64,000 bases of DNA. Source: Streptomyces sp. D2-8. GTDB lineage: Bacteria > Actinomycetota > Actinomycetes > Streptomycetales > Streptomycetaceae. The stretch's first letter is position 1, and each line of letters opens with the position of its first letter. The position numbers and the translations under genes were made by a program. The notes below the pieces were generated by a model. The model saw only the letters and a program-made list of their open reading frames with translations, was not told the origin of the DNA and made no database searches. The stretch is taken from NCBI RefSeq assembly GCF_023184515.1, contig NZ_JAAHBP010000012.1:124001-188000 (forward strand). Reading direction: 5' to 3'. This document shows, in pieces, positions 33,194 through 42,206 of this stretch.

Positions 33194-34222
33194 ATGCCCG
33201 AACTGCGTGTCGTGGCCGTCTCGAATGACGGCACACGGCTGGTGCTGAAGGCTGCCGACTCTACGGAGTACACCCTTCCGATCGACGAACGCCTGCGCGC
33301 CGCCGTGCGCGGCGACCGTCCCCGTCTCGGCCAGATCGAGATCGAGGTCGAGAGCCACCTCCGCCCCCGCGACATCCAGGCGCGTATACGTGCAGGCGCG
33401 ACCGCGGAAGAGGTCGCGCAGATGGCCGGCATCCCCGTCGACCGGGTGCGCCGCTTCGAGGGCCCCGTGCTCGCGGAGCGTGCCTTCATGGCGGAGCGGG
33501 CCCGCAAGACCCCGGTCCGCCGCCCCGGCGAGAACTCCGGTCCGCCCCTGGGTGAGGCCGTGCAGGAGCGGCTGCTGGTGCGCGGCGCCGACAAGGACAC
33601 CGTCCAGTGGGACTCGTGGCGTCGCGACGACGGCACGTGGGAGGTCCTGCTGGTCTACCGCGTCGCGGGTGAGCCGCACTCGGCGAGCTGGACGTACGAC
33701 CCGCCCCGGCGGCTCGTCCAGGCCGTCGACGACGAGGCGCGCTCCCTGATCGGCGAGTCCGACGACCTGGCAGCGCCCGAGCCCAGCTTCCCGTTCGTCC
33801 CCCGGATCGCCCGGCTGCCGCGCGACAGACCGCTGGACCGCCCCGAGCGGCCCAGCCTGCCCGCGCAGGCGTCCGAACCGATCGAGGAGACCACGGGCGA
33901 GCGTGACTCGCTGACCAGCCTGCTCGAAGCGGTGCCGAGCTTCCGCGGCGACCTGGTGGTTCCGGAACTCCCCCCGGCGGAGCCCGAGGAGGAGCCCGTC
34001 GTCGCCGAGGTCGAGGAGGAGGAGCCCCCGGCCCCCGCGGCCTCGGCCGGTTCCGCCTACGCGGACGTCCTCATGCCGCGATCCGTGGGCAGCCACCGCG
34101 ACCGGCTCATCGGGGCCACCGACCGCCAGGCCGAGGCGGACGGCGTCCGCCCGGGCCGCAGAGCGGCCGTCCCGAGCTGGGACGAGATCGTCTTCGGGAC
34201 GCGGCGCAAGAAGCAGGAGTAG
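33194..34222 (+). CDS. sepH: Septation protein SepH
   Basis: A 342-residue protein matching SepH, which stimulates FtsZ assembly at sporulation septa in Streptomyces. The N-terminal DUF3071 domain (about 1-165, MPELRVVAVSNDGTRLVLKAA, VESHLRPRDIQARIR) contains a helix-turn-helix-like GATAEEVAQMAGIPVDRVRRFEG. The C-terminal half is acidic and Pro/Glu-rich, probably disordered, ending DEIVFGTRRKKQE with a basic tail. GGGAGG lies 5 nt before the ATG. It is monocistronic with a terminator after it. Confidence 0.9.
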   Translation: MPELRVVAVSNDGTRLVLKAADSTEYTLPIDERLRAAVRGDRPRLGQIEIEVESHLRPRDIQARIRAGATAEEVAQMAGIPVDRVRRFEGPVLAERAFMAERARKTPVRRPGENSGPPLGEAVQERLLVRGADKDTVQWDSWRRDDGTWEVLLVYRVAGEPHSASWTYDPPRRLVQAVDDEARSLIGESDDLAAPEPSFPFVPRIARLPRDRPLDRPERPSLPAQASEPIEETTGERDSLTSLLEAVPSFRGDLVVPELPPAEPEEEPVVAEVEEEEPPAPAASAGSAYADVLMPRSVGSHRDRLIGATDRQAEADGVRPGRRAAVPSWDEIVFGTRRKKQE

Positions 34223-34243
34223 CCGAGTCGGCTGTCGAACGAC

Positions 34244-34272
34244 GAGGGCCGCGCCGTCCGGGCGCGGCCCTC
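34244..34272. terminator. Bidirectional terminator between sepH and the sulfurtransferase gene
   Basis: A 12-bp perfect stem (34244-34255 with 34261-34272), 5-nt loop, followed by TCTTC on the plus strand and lying between two convergent genes. Confidence 0.85.
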
Positions 34273-34285
34273 TCTTCGCATCAGG

Positions 34286-35137
34286 TCACTGCGGGTCCGG
34301 ACCCACGGCGACCGGCCGGCCCGGGTCCGAGGACCACTCCGACCACGACCCCACGTACAGCTCGGCCTCGATGCCCGCGGCCGCCAGCGCCAGGACCTCG
34401 TGGGCGGCGGAGACCCCCGACCCGCAGTACACGCCGACCCGCGTCCCCTCGGTCACGCCAAGTCCCTCGAAGCGCGCCCGCAGTTCCCCGGCGGGAAGGA
34501 AGCGCCCGTCGGCCGCCACGTTCTCCGTGGTGGGCGCCGACACCGCACCGGGGACGTGCCCGGGCACCGGGTCGATCGGCTCCACCTCGCCCCGGTACCG
34601 CTCCCCCGCCCGTGCGTCCAGCAACACCCCGGACCGGGCCAGCGCCGCGGCGGCATCCGCGTCGAGCAGCCCCGTCGCCCGCGGCTCGGGCACGAAGGCA
34701 CCCTCCGCCGGAGCCGGCACGGACTTCTCCAACGCCCCCTCCCAGGACGGCAACCCACCGTCGAGGACTCGCACGTCAGGGTGACCCGTCCAGCGCAGCA
34801 GCCACCACGCCCGGGCCGCCGCCCATCCCTGGCCGCCGTCGTAGACGACCACCGGGGTCCCGGCCGACACGCCCGCCCGGCGCATCACGGCACCGAAGCG
34901 CGCGAGGTCGGGCAGCGGATGCCTGCCCGCCTTGCCCGGCGCGGAGGCCAACTCCCGGTCCAGGTCGACGTAGACGGCACCGGGGAGGTGCCCTGCCTCG
35001 TAGGCGGCCCGGCCGTCGAACGGCGGCTCGCCGGCCGCCTTGGCCGTGGTGAGCTGCCAGCGGACGTCGAGCAGGACCGGCGGGTGGGCGCCCGTGAGGT
35101 CCTTCGCCAGGTCGGATGCGGAGATGATGGCGTTCAT
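34286..35137 (-). CDS. Rhodanese-family sulfurtransferase (SseA/thiosulfate sulfurtransferase type)
   Basis: A 283-residue tandem-rhodanese enzyme. The first domain (about 5-130) lacks a catalytic Cys. The second (about 155-275) has Cys238 in the loop CGSGVSA, which carries the persulfide. The family transfers sulfur from thiosulfate or 3-mercaptopyruvate; the loop resembles thiosulfate sulfurtransferases. The ATG at 35137 has GGATGGGGACC upstream. It is transcribed alone, convergent with sepH. Confidence 0.85.
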   Translation of the reverse strand: MNAIISASDLAKDLTGAHPPVLLDVRWQLTTAKAAGEPPFDGRAAYEAGHLPGAVYVDLDRELASAPGKAGRHPLPDLARFGAVMRRAGVSAGTPVVVYDGGQGWAAARAWWLLRWTGHPDVRVLDGGLPSWEGALEKSVPAPAEGAFVPEPRATGLLDADAAAALARSGVLLDARAGERYRGEVEPIDPVPGHVPGAVSAPTTENVAADGRFLPAGELRARFEGLGVTEGTRVGVYCGSGVSAAHEVLALAAAGIEAELYVGSWSEWSSDPGRPVAVGPDPQ

Positions 35138-35396
35138 GGTCCCCATCCTCGCGCACGGGGGTGGCCGAGCCGTCCGTGTCCGGCTACTCTGCTCGGCCGG
35201 AGCGGAGCGATCACACGGCGTGCGGGAACAAGCACATGCTGTACAGCTGAACGACACGTGCCGATAAGCGCGCCGCGAGGGACAGGGGCCCGCACATCGG
35301 GCATTCTCCCGGACACCGGAACAAGGGACGCCCCACAAGGCCGCCCCACCAGGCTGCGGAGAGCACGGCCACCGCGAGGCCGAGAAGAGAGTGACG

Positions 35397-36200
35397 ATGA
35401 CCGACGCACGGGGGTCCACCGGCCCGAACGGCGACACACCCGCTCGGCACGCGCCCGGCGCACCCTGCTGGGTGAGCCTGATGGTGCACGGCCCGGACGC
35501 GACCGAGGAGTTCTACGGAGCGCTGTTCGGCTGGGAGTTCCAGCCGGGCCCCCAGCAGCTCGGCCCGTATGTGCGCGCGCTGCTCGACGGGCGCGAGGTG
35601 GCCGGCATCGGCCGGCTGCCGCCGGACCGCCATCTCCCCATCGCGTGGACGCCCTACTTCGCCTCGGGGAACGTGGACCTGACGGCCGAGACGGTGCGCA
35701 GCCGCGGCGGCACGATCGGCGTGGGTCCGCTGGACGCCGCCGACGCCGGCCGGCTGGCGATCGGCTCCGACCCCTCGGGCGCGGTCTTCGGCATCTGGCA
35801 GGCCGCCGCGCACCTCGGCACCGCCGTCTCGGGCGTTCCCGGCACCCCCGCCTGGAACGAGCTGCTGACCTTCGAGTCGGCGAGCGTCGCCAAGTTCTAC
35901 CGGACGGTGTTCGGCTACGAGGAGGAGCCGGTGGTCTCCGCCGACTTCGACTACGTGACCCTGAACCTCGCCGGCGAACCCGTCGCCGGCATCCACGGTC
36001 TGGGGCACGCCCTGCCCCGCGACCGGGGACCGCACTGGGTCACGTACTTCCAGGTCGCCGACGTCGACGACGCTCTGGATCATCTCGTCCACCTGGGCGG
36101 GCATGTCCTCAAGCCGGTGCACGACACCGCCCACGGGCGGGTGGCGAGGGTCGCGGATCCGGAAGGGGCGCGGTTCGCGCTGCTGCAACGGCCGAACTGA
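35397..36200 (+). CDS. VOC family (glyoxalase-like) protein, CFP-30B-like
   Basis: A 267-residue protein of two VOC modules (about 15-130 and 145-265). Typical repeats are WVSLMVHGPDATEEFYGALFG and WNELLTFESASVAKFYRTVFGY. It resembles the mycobacterial CFP-30B/27-kDa antigen group; no enzymatic reaction is assigned. The ATG at 35397 follows GAGAG; a GTG two codons earlier is possible. It is convergent with the thymidine kinase gene. Confidence 0.78.
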   Translation: MTDARGSTGPNGDTPARHAPGAPCWVSLMVHGPDATEEFYGALFGWEFQPGPQQLGPYVRALLDGREVAGIGRLPPDRHLPIAWTPYFASGNVDLTAETVRSRGGTIGVGPLDAADAGRLAIGSDPSGAVFGIWQAAAHLGTAVSGVPGTPAWNELLTFESASVAKFYRTVFGYEEEPVVSADFDYVTLNLAGEPVAGIHGLGHALPRDRGPHWVTYFQVADVDDALDHLVHLGGHVLKPVHDTAHGRVARVADPEGARFALLQRPN

Positions 36201-36222
36201 CGGCCACAGAGCCGGACGCAGG

Positions 36223-36873
36223 TCAGCCGGACGTCACCGGCAGCACGTCCGGGGACAGGGCCGCCGCGTGGGACGTCGCCGCGGTCATCCGGCGGCGGTG
36301 GTGGCGGCGGCACAGGACCTCGTACCCGACCTCGTCGGCGGAGTGGGTGACGTCGCCGACGACCACCTGGGCGCCCTCGACGACCATCACCCCGCCTACC
36401 GTGCGGGCGTTGTGCGTGGCGCGGGCTCCGCACCAGCACAGGGCCTCGACCTGGAGCACCTCGACCCGGTCGGCCAGTTCCACCAGCCGCTGCGAGCCGG
36501 GGAACAGTTTGGAGCGGAAGTCCGTCGTGATGCCGAAGGCGTAGACGTCCAGGCTCAGGTCGTCGACCACACGCGCGAGTTGGTCGATCTGCTCCGGCGC
36601 GAGGAACTGCGCCTCGTCGGCGATCACGTAGTCCGCGCGGCCGCCCTGCGAGAGGTGGTCGACGAGGTAGCCGTAGAGGTCCTGCCCGTCGCCGACCTCC
36701 ACCGCGTCCGTGACGAGGCCGAGGCGCGAGGACAGCTTGCCCTCGCCGGCGCGGTCGTCGCGCGAGAAGATCATGCCCTGCAGACCGCGCGCCGAGCGGT
36801 TGTGCTCGATCTGGAGAGCCAGCGTCGACTTCCCGCAGTCCATCGTTCCGCAGAAGAACACCAGCTCGGGCAT
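36223..36873 (-). CDS. tdk: Thymidine kinase (type II)
   Basis: A 216-residue thymidine kinase that phosphorylates thymidine to dTMP. Walker A is GTMDCGKST (9-17), the catalytic Glu is E87 (IADEAQFL), and the zinc lasso residues are C146 and C148 plus C188 and His191/192. The C-terminus (TSHAAALSPDVLPVTSG) is variable. It is transcribed with or just after the phosphatase-like gene upstream (46 bp). Confidence 0.9.
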   Translation of the reverse strand: MPELVFFCGTMDCGKSTLALQIEHNRSARGLQGMIFSRDDRAGEGKLSSRLGLVTDAVEVGDGQDLYGYLVDHLSQGGRADYVIADEAQFLAPEQIDQLARVVDDLSLDVYAFGITTDFRSKLFPGSQRLVELADRVEVLQVEALCWCGARATHNARTVGGVMVVEGAQVVVGDVTHSADEVGYEVLCRRHHRRRMTAATSHAAALSPDVLPVTSG

Positions 36874-36919
36874 GTGGAGTTGAGCACCTTTCGGCGTGAG
36901 AGGTCGGGGTGGGGCTGTG

Positions 36920-38116
36920 TCAGGAGCGTACTTCGAGCAGGGGGACCAGCTGCTCGGCGGGGGTCATCGAGCCGTGGTTGCCGACCATCGCCGACTCCTT
37001 CGGCTCCCGCTCGGAGGCGATGAGCAGGACGTCGTCCCGCGCGGCCGCGACCACGTCACCGATCCTGCCGTACACCCGTTCGTCGATCTGCGGGCCGAAC
37101 CAGCCCGCCGCGATGGCCTCGTCGCGTGAGGCCACCCAGAACTGCTCGCCGAGCACCTCGCGCCAGCAGGTCAGGACGTCGTTGGCCGCGCCGGGCACCG
37201 CGTAGACATGGCGGGCGCGGCCCTCGCCGCCGAGCAGGGCGACGCCGGCGCTCAGTTCCCAGTCCTCGTCGAAGTCGATGCGGTGCTGCTCGTCGAAGGC
37301 CACGTCGATCATGCCGTGGTCGGCGGTGACGTAGAGCGCGCTGCGCGGGGGCAGTTGCTCGGCCAGGCGCTGGACCAGGCGGTCGGCGTACATGAGCTGA
37401 CCGCGCCAGGCGTCGGAGTCGACGCCGAAGCGGTGGCCGGCGCCGTCGACCTCGGCGAAGTACGTGTACACCAGTGAGCGGTCACCCGCGGCCAGTTGCT
37501 CGGCCGCCAGGCCGACGCGGTCCTCGCCCGACAGCCGCCCGAGGAACTTTCCCCCGCTGAGCGCGACCTTGGTCAGCGGGGTGTTCTCGAAGGTCGGGGA
37601 CGACACCTGCGCGGCGTGCACCCCGGCAGCGTGCGCCAGCTGGAAGACCGTGGGGTACGGCTGCCAGGGGCGGGGCGGGGTCCACGGCTGCCAGCGCAGC
37701 TGGTTCATCAGCTCGCCGGTGTCCGGGTTGCGGACGGTGTAGCCGGGCAGGCCGTGCGCGCCGGGCGGCAGGCCGGTGCCGACGGAGGCGAGGGAGGTCG
37801 CCGTGGTCGCCGGGTAGCCGGCGGTGAGCGGACGCCCGGTGCCGCCGCGGGAGGTGGCGAGCAGGGACGTCATGAAGGGGGCGTCCTCGGGGTGCGCCCT
37901 CAGTTGCTCCCAGCCGAGGCCGTCGATCAGGAACACGCAGTTCCGGTCGGCGGGGGTCAGCTCGGTGATCGTGGCGCTCATGTCCGGTACGCCCAGGCCG
38001 GCGGCCAGGGTGGGCAGGAGGTCGGCGAGCGATCCGCTGCCGTACTCGGGGACGGGCGCGGAGGCGACAGCGAGCGGTTCGGGGTGGTGGTCCCAGGCCG
38101 TCTTGGGCTGTGCCAT
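36920..38116 (-). CDS. Alkaline phosphatase/nucleotide pyrophosphatase superfamily protein
   Basis: A 398-residue metallo-phosphoesterase. Metal-binding segments are FLIDGLGWEQL (Asp near 65), Thr nucleophile in AGYPATTATSLASVGTGL, ADHGMIDVAF and GNHGSM near the C-terminus. The family includes phosphodiesterases and nucleotide pyrophosphatases acting on NDP-sugars or phospholipids; the substrate is not decided. No signal peptide is visible, so it is cytoplasmic. It starts in a TGATG overlap with the DUF5998 stop. Confidence 0.83.
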   Translation of the reverse strand: MAQPKTAWDHHPEPLAVASAPVPEYGSGSLADLLPTLAAGLGVPDMSATITELTPADRNCVFLIDGLGWEQLRAHPEDAPFMTSLLATSRGGTGRPLTAGYPATTATSLASVGTGLPPGAHGLPGYTVRNPDTGELMNQLRWQPWTPPRPWQPYPTVFQLAHAAGVHAAQVSSPTFENTPLTKVALSGGKFLGRLSGEDRVGLAAEQLAAGDRSLVYTYFAEVDGAGHRFGVDSDAWRGQLMYADRLVQRLAEQLPPRSALYVTADHGMIDVAFDEQHRIDFDEDWELSAGVALLGGEGRARHVYAVPGAANDVLTCWREVLGEQFWVASRDEAIAAGWFGPQIDERVYGRIGDVVAAARDDVLLIASEREPKESAMVGNHGSMTPAEQLVPLLEVRS

Positions 38117-38703
38117 CAGCGGGTCGTGTCCGCGGTCGCCTCGGAGAGGGCCTGCGCGAACGCGAGCGCCTCGCGCACGGTCTCCGGTCCGTCCCCGGCC
38201 TCGCTGACGCGCAGGCTGAGGTCGTCCGCCGTCGAATTGCCGGTGTAGCCGTGGTCCGCCTCGCAATTGGGGTCGCCGCAGGCGGCGGGCTCCAGGTCGA
38301 TGCGGGAGACGGCACCCCAGCCGATGGTGAGGACGACCTCGCGGGGCAGGGTCCCCGGCTTGTAGGACTCGGGGTTGGCGACCACGCGGCTGACCACGAT
38401 CGACGAGATGCGGCCGATCTTCACGGACTCCGTCGACGTCGTGGCGTACGGCGTCGGGGAGGTGCTGTCGGCGGCCTGCTCGTCGGTGTGGCTGACGATG
38501 AAGCGGTTGTCCGTGAGGACGAGCACCGTCACGTGCCGCCGCACCTCGTTCTGGTCGAACGTCGTCTCCTGGTGGACCAGGTACGACCGGATGGGCTCGC
38601 CGCCCACGGCGGCCTCCACCGCCTCGGCCACGAGGGCCGGGTAGTAGCCGCTGCGTTCGATCGCCGACCGCAGCCCCTGGGTCGTCGTACTGGTCTTGGC
38701 CAT
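38116..38703 (-). CDS. DUF5998 family protein
   Basis: A 195-residue cytoplasmic protein that matches the actinobacterial DUF5998 family as I recall it. It has a potential metal-binding patch, CGDPNCEADHGYTG (about residues 148-161). The ATG at 38703 gives the compact form MAKTSTTTQGLRSAIE. It is upstream of and overlaps the phosphatase gene (TGATG), so the two are co-expressed. Function unknown. Confidence 0.75.
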   Translation of the reverse strand: MAKTSTTTQGLRSAIERSGYYPALVAEAVEAAVGGEPIRSYLVHQETTFDQNEVRRHVTVLVLTDNRFIVSHTDEQAADSTSPTPYATTSTESVKIGRISSIVVSRVVANPESYKPGTLPREVVLTIGWGAVSRIDLEPAACGDPNCEADHGYTGNSTADDLSLRVSEAGDGPETVREALAFAQALSEATADTTR

Positions 38704-38754
38704 GACGCCCATCCTACGGGGGACCACTGGCTGCGAGGGACAGCTCGCCCCCTG

Positions 38755-41577
38755 TCAGTACGCGGGGAGGGTCCGCGGGCCGAGGTCGTCGCGGGCGGGC
38801 GGGGTCGCGAGGCGGACGGAGGCGCCGAGGACGCTCAGGCCGTGCGAGGCGACGACGACCGGCTCCAGGGTGACCGCGACGACCTCGGGGTGGTCGTCGA
38901 CCAGCCGGGACACCCGCAGCAGCAGCTCCTCCAGGGCGCGGGTGTCGGCCGGTGCGGAGCCGCGCCAGCCGAACAGCAGGGGGGCGGTGCGGATCGAGCG
39001 CACCAGCGAGGTCGCCTCCCGGTCGGTGACCGGGATCAGCCGGTGCGCGGTGTCCCCGAGCAGCTGCGAGGCGGCCCCGGCGAGCCCGAAGGAGAGCACG
39101 GCCCCGGCCGCGGGGTCGATGACGGCCCGTACGACGACGTCCACGCCGCGCGGCGCCATCCGCTGCACCACCGGTCGCAGCTCCTCCGGCGCGCCGAACA
39201 GCTCGTTCAACTCGGCGTACGACCGGCGCAGTTGTTCCTCGTCCGCGAGGTCGAGGCGGACGCCGCCGAGGTCGGCGCGGTGCCTGAGGTGCGGGGCGGT
39301 GGCCTTGAGCGCCACGGGGTAGCCGAGGGTGCGGGCGGCTTCGGCGGCGGCCTCGGGGGTCGGGGCGGGCAGGGCGCGGTGGACCTGGACGCCGTAGTGG
39401 CCGAGGAGGTCGCAGGTCTCGTCCGTGCCGAGCGTGAGTCCCTGCCCGCGCGCGAGGAGGCCGTCGATCAGCGCGGCGGCGCCCCTCTCGTCGATGTCCT
39501 CGTACTCGGGCACCTTGCCGGGGTCGGCGGCGTCGCGCCGCCACTGCGCGTAGGCGACAGCCTGGCCGAGGGCGCGGACGGCGCGCTCGGCGGCGGGGTA
39601 GGCGGGGATGAGGTGGGCACCTTCGGGGGCCTCGGTGGCGGGGAGGCGTTCTTCGACGGATGCCGGGCTGGGGGTGTTTTGCGGCAGGTTGTCCGAACCT
39701 GCCTGTGGGGCCGTGCTCGCCGCCGCCGACAGGGCCTGCGCCAGGCCGCCGAGCTCCACGTGGACCACCAGGACCGGCTTTGCCGGGGCCGCCGCCGATG
39801 CCGAGCGCAGGGCCTCGGCGAGGGCCGCGTCGCCGACCGAGCCCTCCCCCACCGCCGGTATGGCGGTGACGACGACCGCGTCACACCGGTCGTCGGCCAG
39901 GGCACGGGACAGGGCGGCGTGGAAGTCCGCCGCGGAGGCCGCGGTGGTCAGGTCCCGCGGGGGGTGCGGCCGCAGGCCCTCGGCGAGGCACGCGTCGTAC
40001 GTGAGCAGGCCGAGCGACTCGGAGTTGCCCAGGATCGCCACCCTGGGGCCGGCGGGCAGGGGCTGGCGGGCGAGCAGCAGGCCCGCGTCCACCAGCTCGG
40101 TGATGGTGTCGACGCGGATGACGCCGGCCTGGCGCAGCAGCGCCGAGACGGTGGCGTGCGGCAGCCGGGTCGCTCGTACGGCGTGCCCCTGGGGAGCGGC
40201 GCCGTGCCGCGCGCCCTGGACGACGACCAGGGGCTTGGCCGCGGCGGTCCGGCGGGCGAGGCGGGTGAACTTGCGGGGGTTGCCGATGGACTCCAGGTAC
40301 ATGAGGACGACATCGGTGTCGGGGTCCTCGTACCAGTACTGCAGGACATCGTTTCCGGAGACGTCGGCGCGGTTGCCGGAGGAGACGAAGGTGGAGACGC
40401 CGGTCACACCCGTGACGCCGCCACCGCGCCGGTGCAGCCGGGACAGCAGGGCGATGCCGATGGCGCCGGACTGGGCGAACAAGCCGATCCGGCCCGGGCG
40501 CGGCACCTCGGGGGCGAGGGAGGCGTTGAGCCGTACCCGCGGGGAGGTGTTGATGATGCCGAAGGCGTTCGGGCCGATGATCCGCATGCCGTACGTGCGC
40601 GCCTGCCGCACGAGTGCGCGCTGGCGTTCGCGCCCCTCGGGGCCGCTCTCGGCGTACCCGGCGGACACCACGACCAGCCCCTGCACGCCGTGTTCGCCGC
40701 ACTCGGTGACGACGTCGGGGACATGCTCGGCCGGCACGGCGACCACGGCGAGGTCGACCGGGCCGTCGATGTCCCGCACCGAGCGGCGCGCGGGCACCCC
40801 GTCGAGCTCCTTCTGCCCCTCCGGGAGGGCCCTGTTCACGGCGTACAGACGGCCGGTGAACCCGGCGTCCCGGATGTTGCCGAGAACGCTGCGGCCCACG
40901 CCGCCGGGGGTGCGGCCGGCGCCGATGACCGCGACCGAGCCGGGGGCGAGCAGCCGCTGCACGGAGCGCGCCTCGGCACGGTGTTCGCGCGCGTACTGCA
41001 CAGCGAGGGAGCGGTCGGTGGGTTCGAGGTCGAACTCCAGACGGACGACGCCGTCCTCGAAGCTGCGCTTCTGGGTGTAGCCGGCGTCCGTGAACACCTT
41101 GATCATCTTGGTGTTGGCGGGCAGCACCTCGGCGGCGAAGCGGCGGATGCCGCGCTCGCGGGCGACGGCGCCGATGTGTTCGAGCAGGGCGGAGGCGACC
41201 CCGCGGCCCTGGTGGGCGTCCTGCACGAGGAAGGCGACCTCGGCCTCGTCGGCGGGTGCGGACGCGGGCGTTCCGTCCGCGCCGATCCGGTCGTAGCGTA
41301 CGGTGGCGATGAACTCGCCGCCGACTGTGGCCGCGAGTCCCACCCGGTCCACAAAGTCGTGGTGCGTGAAGCGGTGGACGTCCTTGGCGGACAGGCGAGG
41401 GTACGGCGCGAAGAAGCGGTAGTACTTCGACTCGTCGGAGACCTGCTCGTAGAAGCTGACCAGGCGATCGGCGTCATCAACGGTGATGGGCCGGATGCGC
41501 GCGGTACCCCCGTCGCGCAGCACCACGTCGGCTTCCCAGTGGGCGGGATACTCATGCCGGTCCGGCGAGGTCTGCAT
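38755..41577 (-). CDS. GNAT / ADP-forming acyl-CoA synthetase-like fusion (Pat-type protein acetyltransferase)
   Basis: A 940-residue fusion. Residues about 20-190 are a GNAT acetyltransferase (DAHQGRGVASALLEHIG as the acetyl-CoA P-loop). Residues about 200-640 are the CoA-binding/ligase part of an ADP-forming acetyl-CoA synthetase (VAVIGAGRTPGGVGRSVLGN, GLFAQSGAIGIALL). Residues about 700-930 are an ATP-grasp domain. Salmonella Pat has the reverse order (synthetase first); S. lividans PatA has this order. Such enzymes acetylate acetyl-CoA synthetase and other proteins on lysine. The ATG at 41577 matches the domain start. Confidence 0.87.
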   Translation of the reverse strand: MQTSPDRHEYPAHWEADVVLRDGGTARIRPITVDDADRLVSFYEQVSDESKYYRFFAPYPRLSAKDVHRFTHHDFVDRVGLAATVGGEFIATVRYDRIGADGTPASAPADEAEVAFLVQDAHQGRGVASALLEHIGAVARERGIRRFAAEVLPANTKMIKVFTDAGYTQKRSFEDGVVRLEFDLEPTDRSLAVQYAREHRAEARSVQRLLAPGSVAVIGAGRTPGGVGRSVLGNIRDAGFTGRLYAVNRALPEGQKELDGVPARRSVRDIDGPVDLAVVAVPAEHVPDVVTECGEHGVQGLVVVSAGYAESGPEGRERQRALVRQARTYGMRIIGPNAFGIINTSPRVRLNASLAPEVPRPGRIGLFAQSGAIGIALLSRLHRRGGGVTGVTGVSTFVSSGNRADVSGNDVLQYWYEDPDTDVVLMYLESIGNPRKFTRLARRTAAAKPLVVVQGARHGAAPQGHAVRATRLPHATVSALLRQAGVIRVDTITELVDAGLLLARQPLPAGPRVAILGNSESLGLLTYDACLAEGLRPHPPRDLTTAASAADFHAALSRALADDRCDAVVVTAIPAVGEGSVGDAALAEALRSASAAAPAKPVLVVHVELGGLAQALSAAASTAPQAGSDNLPQNTPSPASVEERLPATEAPEGAHLIPAYPAAERAVRALGQAVAYAQWRRDAADPGKVPEYEDIDERGAAALIDGLLARGQGLTLGTDETCDLLGHYGVQVHRALPAPTPEAAAEAARTLGYPVALKATAPHLRHRADLGGVRLDLADEEQLRRSYAELNELFGAPEELRPVVQRMAPRGVDVVVRAVIDPAAGAVLSFGLAGAASQLLGDTAHRLIPVTDREATSLVRSIRTAPLLFGWRGSAPADTRALEELLLRVSRLVDDHPEVVAVTLEPVVVASHGLSVLGASVRLATPPARDDLGPRTLPAY

Positions 41578-41756
41578 GGGCCCCAGAGTACGGCTAGCGT
41601 CCGACAGCGGCGCGAGGCAGTCTGTGGAGGGCGTCAGTCGGGTCGAGGCCGCGATCCGACGGCACCCCCGGAGTGGAACGCGAGGACCGCTCCGGGTCAG
41701 CTTCACGATATGGGAAACTGGTCTAGACAACCCTGAACACCGAAGGGCAGCAACAC

Positions 41757-42038
41757 ATGGCTGAGCGCCGCGTCAACGTCGGCTGGGCCGAGGGCCTCCA
41801 CGCCCGCCCCGCCTCCATCTTCGTCCGAGCCGCCACGGCCGCAGGCGTCCCGGTGACGATCGCCAAGGCAGACGGCAACCCCGTCAACGCGGCCTCCATG
41901 CTGGCCGTCCTGGGCCTCGGCGCCCAGGGTGGCGAGGAGATCGTCCTCGCCTCCGACGCCGAGGGCGCGGACGCCGCCCTGGACCGGCTGGCGAAGCTGG
42001 TCTCCGAGGGTCTCGAAGAACTGCCCGAGACCGTCTGA
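41757..42038 (+). CDS. ptsH: Phosphocarrier protein HPr
   Basis: A 93-residue HPr of the sugar phosphotransferase system. The phospho-accepting residue is His15 in GLHARPAS; Ser47 in NAASMLAVL is the regulatory-site position. GAAGGGCAGC lies before the ATG. It is transcribed alone, followed by a hairpin terminator. It takes phosphate from enzyme I and passes it to EIIA proteins, which are not in the window. Confidence 0.93.
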   Translation: MAERRVNVGWAEGLHARPASIFVRAATAAGVPVTIAKADGNPVNAASMLAVLGLGAQGGEEIVLASDAEGADAALDRLAKLVSEGLEELPETV

Positions 42039-42067
42039 TTTCCCCGCGCGCCCGACCCGGCGCACAC

Positions 42068-42104
42068 CGAAGGGCTCGTCCGAATTCACCGGGCGAGCCC
42101 TTCG
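42068..42104 (+). terminator. Terminator of ptsH
   Basis: An 11-bp perfect stem (42068-42078 with 42094-42104) with a 15-nt loop, 30 bp past the HPr stop. Confidence 0.7.
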
Positions 42105-42206
42105 CCATTCCCGGCCGACACCGGGCGGGAATTCGAGAATTCACCGTTTCCGGGCAAGGGAAAACAAGCCCCCGTGAATAGCTGCTCTTTGTATACGGCT
42201 GCCGTG

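Noticed and set aside
38110..41736. Plus-strand open frame of about 1208 codons opposite the Pat-type gene
   Set aside because: It is antisense to a well-supported protein with clear domains; its translation is Gly/Val/Arg-rich without motifs, as expected for high-GC shadow frames.
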